From Anaeromassilibacillus sp001305115 (GTDB lineage: Bacteria; Bacillota; Clostridia; Oscillospirales; Acutalibacteraceae): 64,000 nt of DNA. The notes under the pieces are model-generated. The model ran no database searches. It was given only the letters and a program-made list of their open reading frames with translations, and had not been told where the DNA came from. The stretch covers positions 1,612,001 through 1,676,000 of the forward strand of contig AP031437.1 of NCBI GenBank assembly GCA_042854365.1. The letters are read 5' to 3'. Both the position numbers and the translations under genes were made by a program. Of this stretch, positions 21,915 through 30,502 are shown piece after piece (the first letter of the stretch is position 1; every line of letters starts with the position of its first letter).

Positions 21915-22215
21915 AAAACGCCCTGTCTCCGGCCAAATAACCGGGTACAGGGCGTTTGGGGTGATTCGGGAACCCTCCGCAGGGTCAGTGAAGGAACCCC
22001 GTAAAAGGCGTTCACTTCCAGCATTGCGCGAAGCGAACGGTTCACAACAATCCTTCAATGATAGAAGGCCGCCGTTAGAATGGTGACTGCCCGTTTACGG
22101 GCTGTGGGGCAAGTGATGCAAGCGGAATAAAATCCCGTAGATCGGGAGACGCTTGCCAGCAATCGGTCCTTATAGGGCTCCTTACACCTCCGGCTTGGCC
22201 GGTGGGATGGCCCAA
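21915..22215 (-). repeat. Dispersed intergenic repeat, copy B
   Basis: Inverted relative to copy A at 16450-16735. Shared blocks include CTTGCCCCACAGCCCGTAA, the AACGGC...CTTC-ATCAT-GAA stretch and the ATGCT-GAAG block. At its end, AAACGCCCTGT (about 21916-21926) pairs with ACAGGGCGTTT (about 21947-21957), giving a terminator-like hairpin as in copy A. Confidence 0.7.
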
Positions 22216-22346
22216 TAATAAGGGATTCGTACCGTTCGCCTGGATGCCCTTTTTCTAAAAATCCGGTTCGCTGTTCGGAACGTTCCCCTTTGAAAAAGCT
22301 GTCTCATATGCCCGCCAAATGGACAGTTGGACGAGTCAAATCGCGC

Positions 22347-22907
22347 TTACTTCAGCCGGGCGCCATCTTTAAACGCATTGCCTACCTTTTCTCCCAGTTT
22401 GAGATATGCATAGTTGACCGGGTCAAACGAAATCGGGCACAGCTTGGACGGATCGATCTTTCCCTCGTCGTTGAGTATGGATTCCTCCGCGCACACATTG
22501 ACGATCTCTCCGATCAACAGCTCGGATTCCTCATCGAAGCGCACCAGCTTACACTCCAAAGCCATCGGCAGCTCATCAATCAGGGGCGCATCCACGAATT
22601 CGCTCTTGGTTGTGTGAAGCCCTGCCCGGGCGAGCTTGTCCGGCACATTGTTGCCCGAAACGATTCCAACATAGTCCGCCTCCACAACGTGTGCGGCGTC
22701 GGCCATGCTGACGGTAAACGCTTTGCGGGCAAGGATATTTTTCACCGTCTTGTGGGAAGCGCTCAGATAGAGCGCAATCTGCTTGGTGTCGGCGATGCCT
22801 CCCCAGGCGGCGTTCATTGCGTCGGGGGTGCCGTCCTCCCCATATGTGGCGATGATGAGAACGGGTTGCGGGTACAGAAACGGCTTTGCGCCAAAATTCT
22901 TTCTCAT
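22347..22907 (-). CDS. Flavin reductase-like FMN-binding protein
   Basis: A 186-residue protein of the flavin reductase-like (split-barrel FMN-binding) family: PQPVLIIATYGEDGTPDAMNAAWGGIADTKQIALYLS at the N-terminus, then KTVKNILARKAFTVSMADAAHVVEADYVG. Members bind FMN and act as NAD(P)H-flavin reductases or electron carriers. The start at 22907 has CAGGAGG seven bases upstream. It stands alone, divergent from the DUF3788 gene. Confidence 0.9.
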   Translation of the reverse strand: MRKNFGAKPFLYPQPVLIIATYGEDGTPDAMNAAWGGIADTKQIALYLSASHKTVKNILARKAFTVSMADAAHVVEADYVGIVSGNNVPDKLARAGLHTTKSEFVDAPLIDELPMALECKLVRFDEESELLIGEIVNVCAEESILNDEGKIDPSKLCPISFDPVNYAYLKLGEKVGNAFKDGARLK

Positions 22908-23522
22908 GGAAAACCTCCTGTTATCAAATACATTTCCTATAGTATACAATTTGTCCGCAAAAAAATCGAGGGGATTCTGGTATTTCTTTCTCCACCGGGC
23001 GAAAACTTGCCGGTACCGCGGTCCAGCCGTTTCATCTAACGCCCCAGGGGCCTGCAACAAGAGAGTCCTTCAAAAGCGCCCTTTTGTCCTCCCTTGCGTG
23101 TGTCCCGAATTCCTCTATTTCTTCCATGAAGACGGTCAAAAAATGGAGGACATCCGTATAAATAGAACATTTACCCGTAAAATATCCAAAGAAAAAGGAA
23201 CCCATTTCCAATAAAATTGCAACCAGTAAAAGAGCCATATTAACGGCTTGCACAAGGGAATAGAATCATATGGAAAAAAGGCACTTGAAATAAAGTGCTT
23301 TTTTCTATGGTGAAACAGCATCGTGTTCCATTTCGGCATGATTCCCCAAAACGTATGAGCGTATGATTTGTCAAGGATTCGTTGCGGAAACAATGCTTTC
23401 GTACCCTTTCCAAAGCATAGGCGGATTAGTAGCTTTTCAAAAACAGAAAAGAAATGACGGTATTGAACGATCATGATATAATGTGCATAAAGATAAATAG
23501 GGGTTTACGGAGGGAGAAAACG
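22908..23522. other. Divergent intergenic region with a hairpin and an extended -10 promoter
   Basis: A terminator-like hairpin with GCACTT (23281-23286)/AAGTGC (23293-23298), flanked by A6 and T6, lies here. A promoter for the DUF3788 gene is at 23474-23482. No protein gene is supported. Sequence becomes AT-rich to the right. Confidence 0.45.
23474..23482 (+). promoter_or_regulatory. Extended -10 promoter of the DUF3788-VOC pair
   Basis: TGATATAAT: TG at 23474-23475, TATAAT at 23477-23482; the -35 (ATGACG, 17 bp upstream) is weak, as is usual for extended -10 promoters. Start of transcription near 23489, 34 bp before the DUF3788 ATG. Confidence 0.6.
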
Positions 23523-23963
23523 ATGCTTGATAAAATACCCAATGCAGAGGAAATGACTGCTTTGGTCGGGCAACCATTATATGATGCATGGAATAAGTTG
23601 TGCGCTTTCATTGATGAAAAATATGAGATGGAATGCCTGTGGAATAAGGGCGGTAAAGCATGGACCTATGAGTATAAATACCGTCGAGGTGGTAAAACAC
23701 TTTGTGCATTATATGCCAGAAAAAATTGTGTGGGTTTTATGATGATCTTGGGAAAAGATGAGAGGGCAAAGTTTGAAGCCGAACGAAATCATTATTCTAA
23801 ACAAGTCCAAGAAATCTACGATGCAGCGAACACTTACCATGATGGTAAATGGGTAATGTTTGAACCGATCGACCCAGCAATGTTTCCGGATTTTATGAAA
23901 TTATTAAGCATTAAAAGAAAGCCCAACAGAAAGGCATGCCTTTCTGTTGGAATGAGAAGGTAA
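23523..23963 (+). CDS. DUF3788 family protein
   Basis: A 146-residue soluble protein. Family marks: WNKGGKAWTYEYKYRRGGKTLCALYARKNCVGFMMILGK, then VQEIYDAANTYHDGKWVMFE. DUF3788 proteins are related to the YdhG/DUF1801-type fold; function unknown. GGAGGGA precedes the start. A 28-bp perfect palindrome at 23923-23950 forms the last codons before the stop (KACLSVGMRR), so the C-terminus may have been changed by insertion of a hairpin. AT-rich with the next gene, as if acquired together. Confidence 0.8.
   Translation: MLDKIPNAEEMTALVGQPLYDAWNKLCAFIDEKYEMECLWNKGGKAWTYEYKYRRGGKTLCALYARKNCVGFMMILGKDERAKFEAERNHYSKQVQEIYDAANTYHDGKWVMFEPIDPAMFPDFMKLLSIKRKPNRKACLSVGMRR
23923..23950. repeat. 28-bp perfect palindrome in the 3' end of the DUF3788 gene
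   Basis: CCAACAGAAAGGCA followed directly by its complement. It has no U-tract, so it is more likely an mRNA-stabilising or processing hairpin between the two genes than a terminator. Confidence 0.6.
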
Positions 23964-24012
23964 AACCCAAGTTTATAAAACCTAATAATTTAAATTTGGT
24001 GGGATAACGACA

Positions 24013-24375
24013 ATGAAATTAAAGAACATTTTGATTGTTGTAAAAGATATTGAAGCATCCAAACAATTTTATCACGACTTGTTTGGTCTTAATCTGGTAC
24101 TTGATAATGATGGCAACATGGTTTTGACAGAAGGTCTTGTACTCCAGGATGAAAAGATATGGAGAAAGTTTCTGGGAAAAGATGTTATTCCAAAAAGCAA
24201 TTCATGTGAGCTGTATTTTGAAGAACAGGATATAGACGCATTTATTGAAAGGTTGGAAAAAATGTATCCCTCAATTCAATACGTCAATCGGCTTATGACA
24301 CATAGCTGGGGACAAAAGGTAACCCGTTTTTACGATTTAGACGGCAATCTGATTGAAGTGGGAACACCTATGTAA
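24013..24375 (+). CDS. VOC family (glyoxalase/bleomycin resistance-like) protein
   Basis: A 120-residue single VOC domain: KLKNILIVVKDIEASKQFYHDLFGLNLVLDNDGNMVLTEGLVLQ, C-terminal VTRFYDLDGNLIEVG with the metal-ligand Glu. VOC proteins are metal-dependent lyases, isomerases or binding-type resistance proteins; the substrate cannot be told. A GGTGGGATAACGACA ribosome binding site region precedes the ATG. It lies 49 bp after the DUF3788 gene and shares its AT-rich composition. Confidence 0.88.
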   Translation: MKLKNILIVVKDIEASKQFYHDLFGLNLVLDNDGNMVLTEGLVLQDEKIWRKFLGKDVIPKSNSCELYFEEQDIDAFIERLEKMYPSIQYVNRLMTHSWGQKVTRFYDLDGNLIEVGTPM

Positions 24376-24486
24376 TGCGACCATTCCCCGTTTGTGTGGC
24401 GAATGATCCATAAGAACTTGTTCATTTCCACTGACAAATACGATGTAAGGTAAAACAATACCAGCAGCAAGCTTCATTTCGCTAGA

Positions 24487-24525
24487 AAGAAGGGCGATCC
24501 GCTTACAGCGGTAGCCCTTCTTTTG
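24487..24525. terminator. Bidirectional intrinsic terminator between VOC and LCP genes
   Basis: AAGAAGGGC and GCCCTTCTT enclose an inner stem CCGCT/AGCGG. It can end the plus-strand VOC transcript and the minus-strand LCP operon. Confidence 0.82.
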
Positions 24526-24574
24526 CCGTGCGCTTGCCTACAACCTTATTTGGAATGTTCCCCGCTCCTTCTGA

Positions 24575-25609
24575 CTAATGAAGCGCTTCCTTTCTCCCGG
24601 AAGCGTGGAGAGGAAGATATTCCTCCTGCAAAAGGCTCCGAATCTTCGGAAGGTCCGGCACCAACACATACATTCCTCGAATCATGGCGCTGTAGTATGT
24701 CTGGTCGGCGGGAATGCGGTACGAGGAGAGTTCCATGGAGCGGAATACGGGGAACATCTGAAACAGCAGGGAAAAAATCTGCGCATCCGTCAAATCTGTG
24801 GTGAGGGATGGTAAAATCGCATTGGCGAGGTCCTTCATCTCTGAAAGGCTCAAATGTTTAATCTTTCGAAAGGCCGCTTCCAGGATGTTTCTCTGCCGTT
24901 CCGTCCGTTGAAAATCGCTGTCAATCTTCCGAATTCTGGCATATTCCAGCGCCATTTTCCCATCCAGATGATTCATCCCCGCAAAGGTTCCTCTGCCCAA
25001 ATGTTCCGCCTCAGCAGCAGTCAGAACAATATCCACGCCGCCCAGCACGTCGATTACCTTTTCGAAGCGCTCAAAATCCACCTCGATGTTGCCGTCGATC
25101 GTAATGCCAAAATTTTCATAGATGGTATCATCCAGGAGGGGGAAGCCCCCAAAGGCGTAAGCCGCGTTGAGGCGGTTGTCCGAATATCCACCGGGGATTC
25201 GGACATAGAGATCCCGCATGAAGGAAATCAGAGAAACCTGTTTTGTGTCCGGATTGATGCTGCACAGGATCATGGTATCGGAGCGTTGGCGCCCCTCCCC
25301 CTCCCGGCGGTCCTGCCCCACCAACATCAGGTTGACCAGCGCATCGTCCTCAATCTGCTCAATCTCCTCCCATTCGACGGCCTCGGGGTCCAAAACAATC
25401 TGCGAGCTGGCTTCCGGCGCAGTGGGCGGGTCCACCTCGAAGTCCTCATCCTTCGGGGCAACCGTAGACAGAGTGGATTCGTCCACCCGGTTGATTTTAT
25501 TCAGGTAATGCTTGGCAATCAGTCCTCCCGAACCGACCAGAAGAAGCAGTACCAAGAGAATGCTGCCGGCAATCCACATGGTTTTCTTTGGGAGCTTCAA
25601 TATTCCCAC
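24575..25609 (-). CDS. LytR-CpsA-Psr (LCP) family wall-polymer ligase
   Basis: A 344-residue membrane-anchored protein: short cytoplasmic N-terminus, one membrane segment (about 12-33), a linker, then the LCP domain from about residue 88 (LVNLMLVGQDRREGEGRQRSDTMILCSINPDTKQVSLISFMRDLYVRIPG, ... YARIRKIDSDFQRTERQRNIL). The conserved Arg/Asp residues bind polyprenyl pyrophosphate. LCP enzymes attach teichoic acids or capsule to peptidoglycan. It overlaps the cpsB stop by 13 bp and ends the cps operon. Confidence 0.93.
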   Translation of the reverse strand: MGILKLPKKTMWIAGSILLVLLLLVGSGGLIAKHYLNKINRVDESTLSTVAPKDEDFEVDPPTAPEASSQIVLDPEAVEWEEIEQIEDDALVNLMLVGQDRREGEGRQRSDTMILCSINPDTKQVSLISFMRDLYVRIPGGYSDNRLNAAYAFGGFPLLDDTIYENFGITIDGNIEVDFERFEKVIDVLGGVDIVLTAAEAEHLGRGTFAGMNHLDGKMALEYARIRKIDSDFQRTERQRNILEAAFRKIKHLSLSEMKDLANAILPSLTTDLTDAQIFSLLFQMFPVFRSMELSSYRIPADQTYYSAMIRGMYVLVPDLPKIRSLLQEEYLPLHASGRKEALH

Positions 25610-26400
25610 ACCCTTTCCTTTTCTCGGCCCCTGCCACGGGCCTTTTTAACGCCAATCAAACGGGATGGGGCCTCCCATAGGACCCCTTTGTCCTGTAAGA
25701 TTCGCAGGGGATTTCGTTCCAGTAGGAGCGGCGTACAGCCCTCGCCATCCTTCCAGTCCAACGTCCGGCGCAGTTCCATCAGGTCCGGGGTACGGTAGAG
25801 GGACCCATGCGCATCCAAGGCGATGACAGCGGCCAGACGATGCCGTAAAATGGCATCCGCTGTCTGCTGGATGTGCTTTCCAAACCGTCCCAAAATGCTG
25901 CCCTTGTTGATTTGGATAACAATGCCCATCCGATACCAGTCGTATATACAGGAACGATCCTGCATCACGCAATGGTAACGCTCTGGATGCGCTAGGATGG
26001 GTTTATACCCGGCGTTCAGTAGGCGGTCCATCTGCCGGTAGATTTCCATTGCATCCACCTCAAAGGCAAGCTCCACCAACGGGTATCGAGTGTGATTGAG
26101 ACAGATCAATTGCCCGGAATTCAATCGTTCCAGTACATCGTCTGTCGCAAAAATCTCCATCTCCTCGACCACGCGAAGCGGGATGTCCTGTTCCTCCAAA
26201 AGTTCCCGCAGGTGTTGAATCCTGCGCCGGTAACGTGCATCCCAGATGGTTTCAAAGAAGCCGGGCATATTGCTGTGCGGTGTCGCTGCAATGGCAAAAG
26301 TGCCGCTGTGCACCGCCATACTTGCCATCCGAAGGGCTTCGCTCCATGTCTGTGCGCCGTCGTCCAGCCCCGGCAGAAGATGTATGTGTAAATCGATCAT
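25597..26400 (-). CDS. CpsB/YwqE-type tyrosine-protein phosphatase (PHP fold)
   Basis: A 267-residue manganese-dependent phosphatase of the PHP fold. Metal motifs: DLHIHLLPGLDDGAQ at the N-terminus, TPHSNM, a later LAHPERY and the C-terminal DAHGS. In Gram-positive capsule operons CpsB dephosphorylates the tyrosine kinase CpsD and so sets polymer length. It looks intact although its target gene cpsD just upstream carries a nonsense codon. Confidence 0.92.
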   Translation of the reverse strand: MIDLHIHLLPGLDDGAQTWSEALRMASMAVHSGTFAIAATPHSNMPGFFETIWDARYRRRIQHLRELLEEQDIPLRVVEEMEIFATDDVLERLNSGQLICLNHTRYPLVELAFEVDAMEIYRQMDRLLNAGYKPILAHPERYHCVMQDRSCIYDWYRMGIVIQINKGSILGRFGKHIQQTADAILRHRLAAVIALDAHGSLYRTPDLMELRRTLDWKDGEGCTPLLLERNPLRILQDKGVLWEAPSRLIGVKKARGRGREKERVWEY

Positions 26401-26436
26401 ATCCTATTTCTCCAGGCGCCCGGCGCCCTTTTGTTC

Positions 26437-27243
26437 TCAGGTCTCACGGTCTTTCCCTGTGGGGCGCTTTTCTTCGCCGTAGACCTTATAATGGCCATAC
26501 GTTCTATATTTCCCATATCTACCATATTTTCCGTAGCTATAAGGAGAAAATACGCCGGAAACACCATTGAATACATATCCAATGATTGGAAGGTCCCCTG
26601 CCTCCAATTCAGCGACAGCCTCTAAAATTTGTCCCTGGCTGGCGTGGTCCTGTTTGACGACAAACAATACCCCATCCGCATATTCCTCCATCAAGAACAC
26701 ATCTTCGAAGGCGCCGCAGGGCGGTGCATCTATTACGATGTAATCCACCTGGAACTCAAGCTGGGCCAGCATCGCCGGCATCTTTTGGCTCAGAACCTTG
26801 GCAGGATTTTTAACCGCTTGATTCCCTCCCAAAAAGAATACATGCGTCTGTTGGTCAAAACAGAGCAGATCATCAATCGCACATGTTCCCTGTAGGGCGT
26901 CGTCCAAACCATGCTGTGTGCGGAGCTGTTTCATGTAAGTGCGTAAGTCCTGCTTCCGGAGGCCGGCGTCGATCAAAAGGACCTTTTTCCCCTAACGCGC
27001 CAGTTCCGCCGCCAGATTCAGGGCCACAACGGATTTTCCTTCGCCCGGCACAGCGTTTGTCGCCAAAAGCGTCTTACCGCCCAAATCCTCCAGCGCTTTT
27101 GTGACGCGCAGTTGCAACGTCTCCATATTCTCTGAAAACCACGGGCTGACGCTTCGATTCCAGATCGGGGAAGGGGCCGTATGTTTTTTCCGAACCTTCT
27201 GCACGACCACCGGTAGCTCGGCCAGGCAGGGAAGGTTCATCAT
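26437..27243 (-). pseudogene. CpsD/CapB-type tyrosine kinase interrupted by an in-frame amber codon
   Basis: The 268-codon frame is a complete BY-kinase except for TAG at 26994-26992 (codon 84), directly in LAAELAR-stop-GKKVLLIDAG. On both sides the sequence fits the family: Walker A PGEGKSVVALNLA before it, Walker A' VLLIDAGLRK and Walker B DYIVIDAPP after it, and a tyrosine-rich tail (YGKYGRYGKYRTYGHYKVYG) as autophosphorylation site. One base change explains the break. Readthrough, suppression or a sequencing error are alternatives; TTG at 26976 would start only the second part, lacking Walker A. Confidence 0.85.
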
Positions 27244-27953
27244 TCGTTGCAGTTCCCCGGCCTTATGAACGGCATGCCCATCAAAAGGGAAGAGATTAAC
27301 AGCGGCCGTTTGTTTCTCTTCTTTTTCAACACTTCGCGTAGGGAATGGGTTTTTCGCTCATAGGGGATGCTCCCCAAGATAGTTCCATCCAGTTGTTTTT
27401 TGGCCAGCCCACGCTTTTTCACCGTGAACCGCAGGTAGGAGGTCAACACGATCAAAGCAGCTACCACTCCTGCCGCTGCCAGTGTCCCCACCCGGCGTAG
27501 TTTGGACATCTGCAGCGGATTGGGCGGACTATAAGGAATGGTTGGGCTTTTCAGCGTATCCAGCCGCGCATTGGAAAACAGGTAGTCCGATACGCGGTTG
27601 TACTTATCCAGAGCCGATTGAGCCATTTGGTAAGCGTGGCGCGGGGAATCCGAAGTCACGGTCAAAAGCATCAGGTTCGTCTCTGAAACCAGTTCGATCG
27701 AAATGGTCCCTTCGACCGATGCGACTCCCATATCCTCCGCGATGAGCTTTCGCAGTGCGTCGCTCTGAAAAACCTCACCAAACACCGCCGCCATCTCCTT
27801 CGCGGTATTCAGCGAGGTGTAAGAGCCCCCATTATCCCACACCCCTATACAAAATAGATAGACATTATTATACTTGCATATAAAGTCGTTGTAATAGACG
27901 AGAAAAGTAATCTTTACCAATCTCTTCCTTTTAATGAATACTATATATAACAC
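27240..27953 (-). pseudogene. 5'-truncated CpsC/CapA-type (Wzz) kinase activator
   Basis: The C-terminal part is normal: SYTSLNTAKEMAAVFGEVFQSDALRKLIAEDMG, the coiled region, a P-rich stretch (PTIPYSPPNPLQMS) and one membrane helix (about 152-172, RVGTLAAAGVVAALIVLTSYL). The N-terminal membrane helix and first extracellular part are missing; the frame instead starts in unrelated AT-rich sequence (MLYIVFIKRKRLVKITFLVYYN). The break is near 27840. It overlaps cpsD by four bases, the usual CpsC-CpsD coupling. Confidence 0.8.
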
Positions 27954-28232
27954 AAAATAAAAGTGATAAACCGGTAAATAGAATTCATTTCATCGCTTAT
28001 AGATCTGTGAAATTCGCCTCCTGAATGAAGTGGCTATTTCCGACTTTTCCAATCCTTGCAACTTCTCTCTATTTTTCAAGTAAACAGAATATCTCTTATC
28101 TTCTAAAAGAAAAAAATCTCTCTACTATGAAATTCATAGTAGAGAGATTTTTTAAAAAGGAAATGGTCATTCATGCTATATCCAAAAACTATCCCTAAAA
28201 AAGCTCCTGAACAAAAACATTGCTCTCACATT
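27954..28232. other. AT-rich intergenic region at the truncated end of the cps operon
   Basis: No gene. Composition differs sharply from the cps genes, which marks a rearrangement junction near 27840. It contains the terminator at 28111-28153. Confidence 0.5.
28111..28153. terminator. Perfect 20-bp stem terminator
   Basis: Arms 28111-28130 and 28134-28153 pair perfectly around loop AAT; ends are A6 and T6, so the hairpin acts in both directions. It lies 80 bp after the GNAT stop (minus strand). Confidence 0.88.
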
Positions 28233-28838
28233 TCATGAAAAAGCGGTTTCATATACACCATAGAGAAAGACCCAAAAAGGCCGATCCTTCTTGTAAGGGT
28301 TCTCATGTGCTTGTTGTGCAAGACAACGCAAACCATGCGTATCATAAAACCGATAATTGCAGCCCGTATCCGTATAGAGAAAAAAAGAGCGACTGTTGAA
28401 ATACGCCCGAGCACGTTCAAATAGAGCCGAACCAATTCCTCTTCCTTGCCATTTGGGCGCGACTGCAAACAGCGTAATCTCCCCGTCAAATGTATAGCCA
28501 CTTTTCTCCAAAAGTGCTGTGCACAGGCCGTCGTACTCTTCCATCCGACGCCGCATGGAAAGGATCTCCATACCTTGTTGCTCTTCTTCCGAGGCCATAT
28601 TCGGAAGCAAAAGGTATGGACTTGTTGTCTCTCTATATGCGAGAAATCCAGCTACTTCTCCATCCCATATGGCCACTTGCGCCCCTGTGGAATGGCCCAA
28701 CGTCTTCCAAAGATATTCCCGAGACATGAACCGTCCCGCCTTCTTCCCACCACACAGAGCATCCATATTCCACACACGCTCGACGATCTGCGCCATTGTA
28801 TCCAGATCACTGTCCTGCATTGCACGAAACTGCAACAT
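28233..28838 (-). CDS. GNAT family N-acetyltransferase
   Basis: A 201-residue acetyltransferase with the acetyl-CoA motif VAPKWQGRGIGSALFERARAYF (about 125-146) and the C-terminal TDTGCNYRFYDTHGLRCLAQ strand. Substrate unknown. ATG 28838 follows AGGAGG at seven bases. It lies 55 bp downstream of the MerR gene in the same direction, so the two are probably one transcript. Confidence 0.87.
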   Translation of the reverse strand: MLQFRAMQDSDLDTMAQIVERVWNMDALCGGKKAGRFMSREYLWKTLGHSTGAQVAIWDGEVAGFLAYRETTSPYLLLPNMASEEEQQGMEILSMRRRMEEYDGLCTALLEKSGYTFDGEITLFAVAPKWQGRGIGSALFERARAYFNSRSFFLYTDTGCNYRFYDTHGLRCLAQQAHENPYKKDRPFWVFLYGVYETAFS

Positions 28839-28893
28839 CGTATTCCTCCTGATGCGAATTCTTCCAGCCCTTACAGATAGCAGTTGAAAGTTG

Positions 28894-29295
28894 TTATCCC
28901 TTTTGTTTTTCCTCATGAATGCGCCGAAGCTGCTGCTCCTTTGTCATCAGCCCCTGCTCATAACGCTCAATTTTCATATTCAGCCGATCTAAAGACCTCT
29001 GCATGTCCGCCATACGGACAAGCAATTGCTCCCTCTGTTCTATCAACAGCGCTTTGCGTGCATCAAGGGTATCGTCCCCTTGTTGGAACAAATCTACATA
29101 TTCTATGAGTGCTTCAATCTGGACCCCGGCTGCACGCATACATTTCATGAGTTCAATCCAGCCACAGGATTCCTCGTCATAATCTCGGAGGCCCCCCTTT
29201 GTGCGGGGGACGGGCGGAATCAATCCAATCCGTTCATAATAGCGTAAGGTATCGGCAGATATATCGAACTTTTTGCTCACTTCCGCGATGGTCAT
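28894..29295 (-). CDS. MerR family regulator
   Basis: A 133-residue MerR-type activator: N-terminal winged HTH (MTIAEVSKKFDISADTLRYYERIGLIPPVPRTKGGLRDYDEE), a coiled dimerisation helix (about 75-115) and a charged tail. It lacks the Cys pattern of metal sensors; the sequence is nearer to the aldehyde/stress-type MerR group. ATG 29295 has AAAGGA seven bases upstream. Two promoters in the window with 19-bp spacers and GGAGT-NN-ACTCC dyads (21739-21769, 30404-30434) are probable targets, the nearer one in front of the adjacent CMD gene. Confidence 0.9.
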   Translation of the reverse strand: MTIAEVSKKFDISADTLRYYERIGLIPPVPRTKGGLRDYDEESCGWIELMKCMRAAGVQIEALIEYVDLFQQGDDTLDARKALLIEQREQLLVRMADMQRSLDRLNMKIERYEQGLMTKEQQLRRIHEEKQKG

Positions 29296-29509
29296 AACCA
29301 TTTCCTTTCCATCAAATCATTTCCAAGCAATCTGAATGTTCTCAGGGTTCGATGTGCAGCGGTTTTTGCCAAACCGGCAGGAGTCCTGTTCCATCAACAA
29401 CCCAACACAGTCAACCTGAGACCATTCAAAGAAACATAACGACTCCACAGCGAGTTTTCCGTGGTTGTACACTTCTAAATTGAGTGTAGCCCACAGCCAC
29501 TTTTCGTTT

Positions 29510-30328
29510 TCAAGTAGATTTTGAGAACGACTCCTCTGATGGCAAAGAGGCGTCTTTTTTAAAGTCCTTCTCCTCGACCTTATCCGCTGCCTCATAAATA
29601 CACCGTATCGCGTTGAGGCTACGCGGATAACCAATATATGGTAAGCACTGGGAAACTACTTTGATTAAAAACCTCTTATCGTTTCCTATACGCAGATTGG
29701 CAACCGCATGGCTGACCAGTTGGGATTCACAGCCTCCCTGTGCAAGCAGGAAACAGAAGGTAATCATTTCACGTTGTTTATAATCCAATCCTTTACGGGT
29801 GTAGTAATCTCCAAAACAATTCTCCGCAAGCCAACGGTTGATATGACGGCTCTCCTCCGGACCACGATTTTGGAAACCACGCATATCCTCACCAAAAATA
29901 TCTACCTGCGCTTGATTTCCCGCCTCCAAACGAGTTTGCCACGTGGTGGTGGACAAATTCTCTAGAGGAAGCGGCGTATCGTCAACAATTAAGCGTTCAT
30001 TTACAACACATAAGAATGGATAAACACGGCCCATCCCAAGATACGCCACCGCCTGATAGACGATCTCCTTTATTTCCACCGGCGTGACACCAAACTTTCG
30101 TGCTACAGGCAGGTAATCGCGGAAGGCATCCAAGCTTTGACTCCCCAGCAACGTAGCCAAAATGGCCATAAGCCGGCTGTGGGCATCTAAATCGCTCTGA
30201 TAAAGTACCTCATGAAAGGCAAAGTGGCAAAACCGTTCAAAGAATTCTGGGTCGGTTTTTTGTAAACTGGCAAACGGTTCAGCAAATATCCTCTCTTGAT
30301 CCTGTTTCAAATCCACTGGATGTGCCAT
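29510..30328 (-). CDS. Carboxymuconolactone decarboxylase (CMD/AhpD-like) family protein
   Basis: A 272-residue protein with two CMD repeats: first about 40-115 (LDAHSRLMAILATLLGSQSLDAFRDYLPVARKFGVTPVEIKEIVYQAVAYLGMGRVYPFL), second about 170-245 (LDYKQREMITFCFLLAQGGCESQLVSHAVANLRIGNDKRFLIKVVSQCLPYIGYP). The AhpD CxxC is not present, so peroxidase activity is doubtful. In many Firmicutes such genes sit with cupin genes. ATG 30328 follows GGGAG at nine bases. The promoter upstream is of MerR type. Confidence 0.88.
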   Translation of the reverse strand: MAHPVDLKQDQERIFAEPFASLQKTDPEFFERFCHFAFHEVLYQSDLDAHSRLMAILATLLGSQSLDAFRDYLPVARKFGVTPVEIKEIVYQAVAYLGMGRVYPFLCVVNERLIVDDTPLPLENLSTTTWQTRLEAGNQAQVDIFGEDMRGFQNRGPEESRHINRWLAENCFGDYYTRKGLDYKQREMITFCFLLAQGGCESQLVSHAVANLRIGNDKRFLIKVVSQCLPYIGYPRSLNAIRCIYEAADKVEEKDFKKDASLPSEESFSKST

Positions 30329-30403
30329 TGTGGGCATCTCCCTTCATTTGTCTATATCGGTCATAGAGAGCCTTTCCAACAGAAAACTCTCTTCCCTGCT
30401 AAA

Positions 30404-30434
30404 ACTTTATCACTTGGAGTGCACTCCATGTCAA
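30404..30434 (-). promoter_or_regulatory. MerR-type promoter of the CMD gene
   Basis: Minus strand: TTGACA (30434-30429), 19-bp spacer, TAAAGT (30409-30404). The spacer holds TGGAGT-GC-ACTCCAAG, nearly the same dyad as in the cupin promoter (TGGAGT-AA-ACTCCAAG). Confidence 0.78.
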
Positions 30435-30475
30435 GATAAAATTTATATCCATTGGATCTGAAAAAACCTTGACCG

Positions 30476-30502
30476 AAAAGCCGCTCTTGAGCGGATTTTT
30501 GG
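30476..30502. terminator. Small intrinsic terminator-like hairpin
   Basis: AAAAGCCGCTC-TT-GAGCGG followed by ATTTTT. It lies upstream of the CMD promoter and may insulate it from the plus-strand side. Confidence 0.5.

Noticed and set aside
29317..29634. 105-codon minus-strand frame between the CMD and MerR genes
   Set aside because: Overlaps the CMD 3' end in another frame and lacks a start signal.
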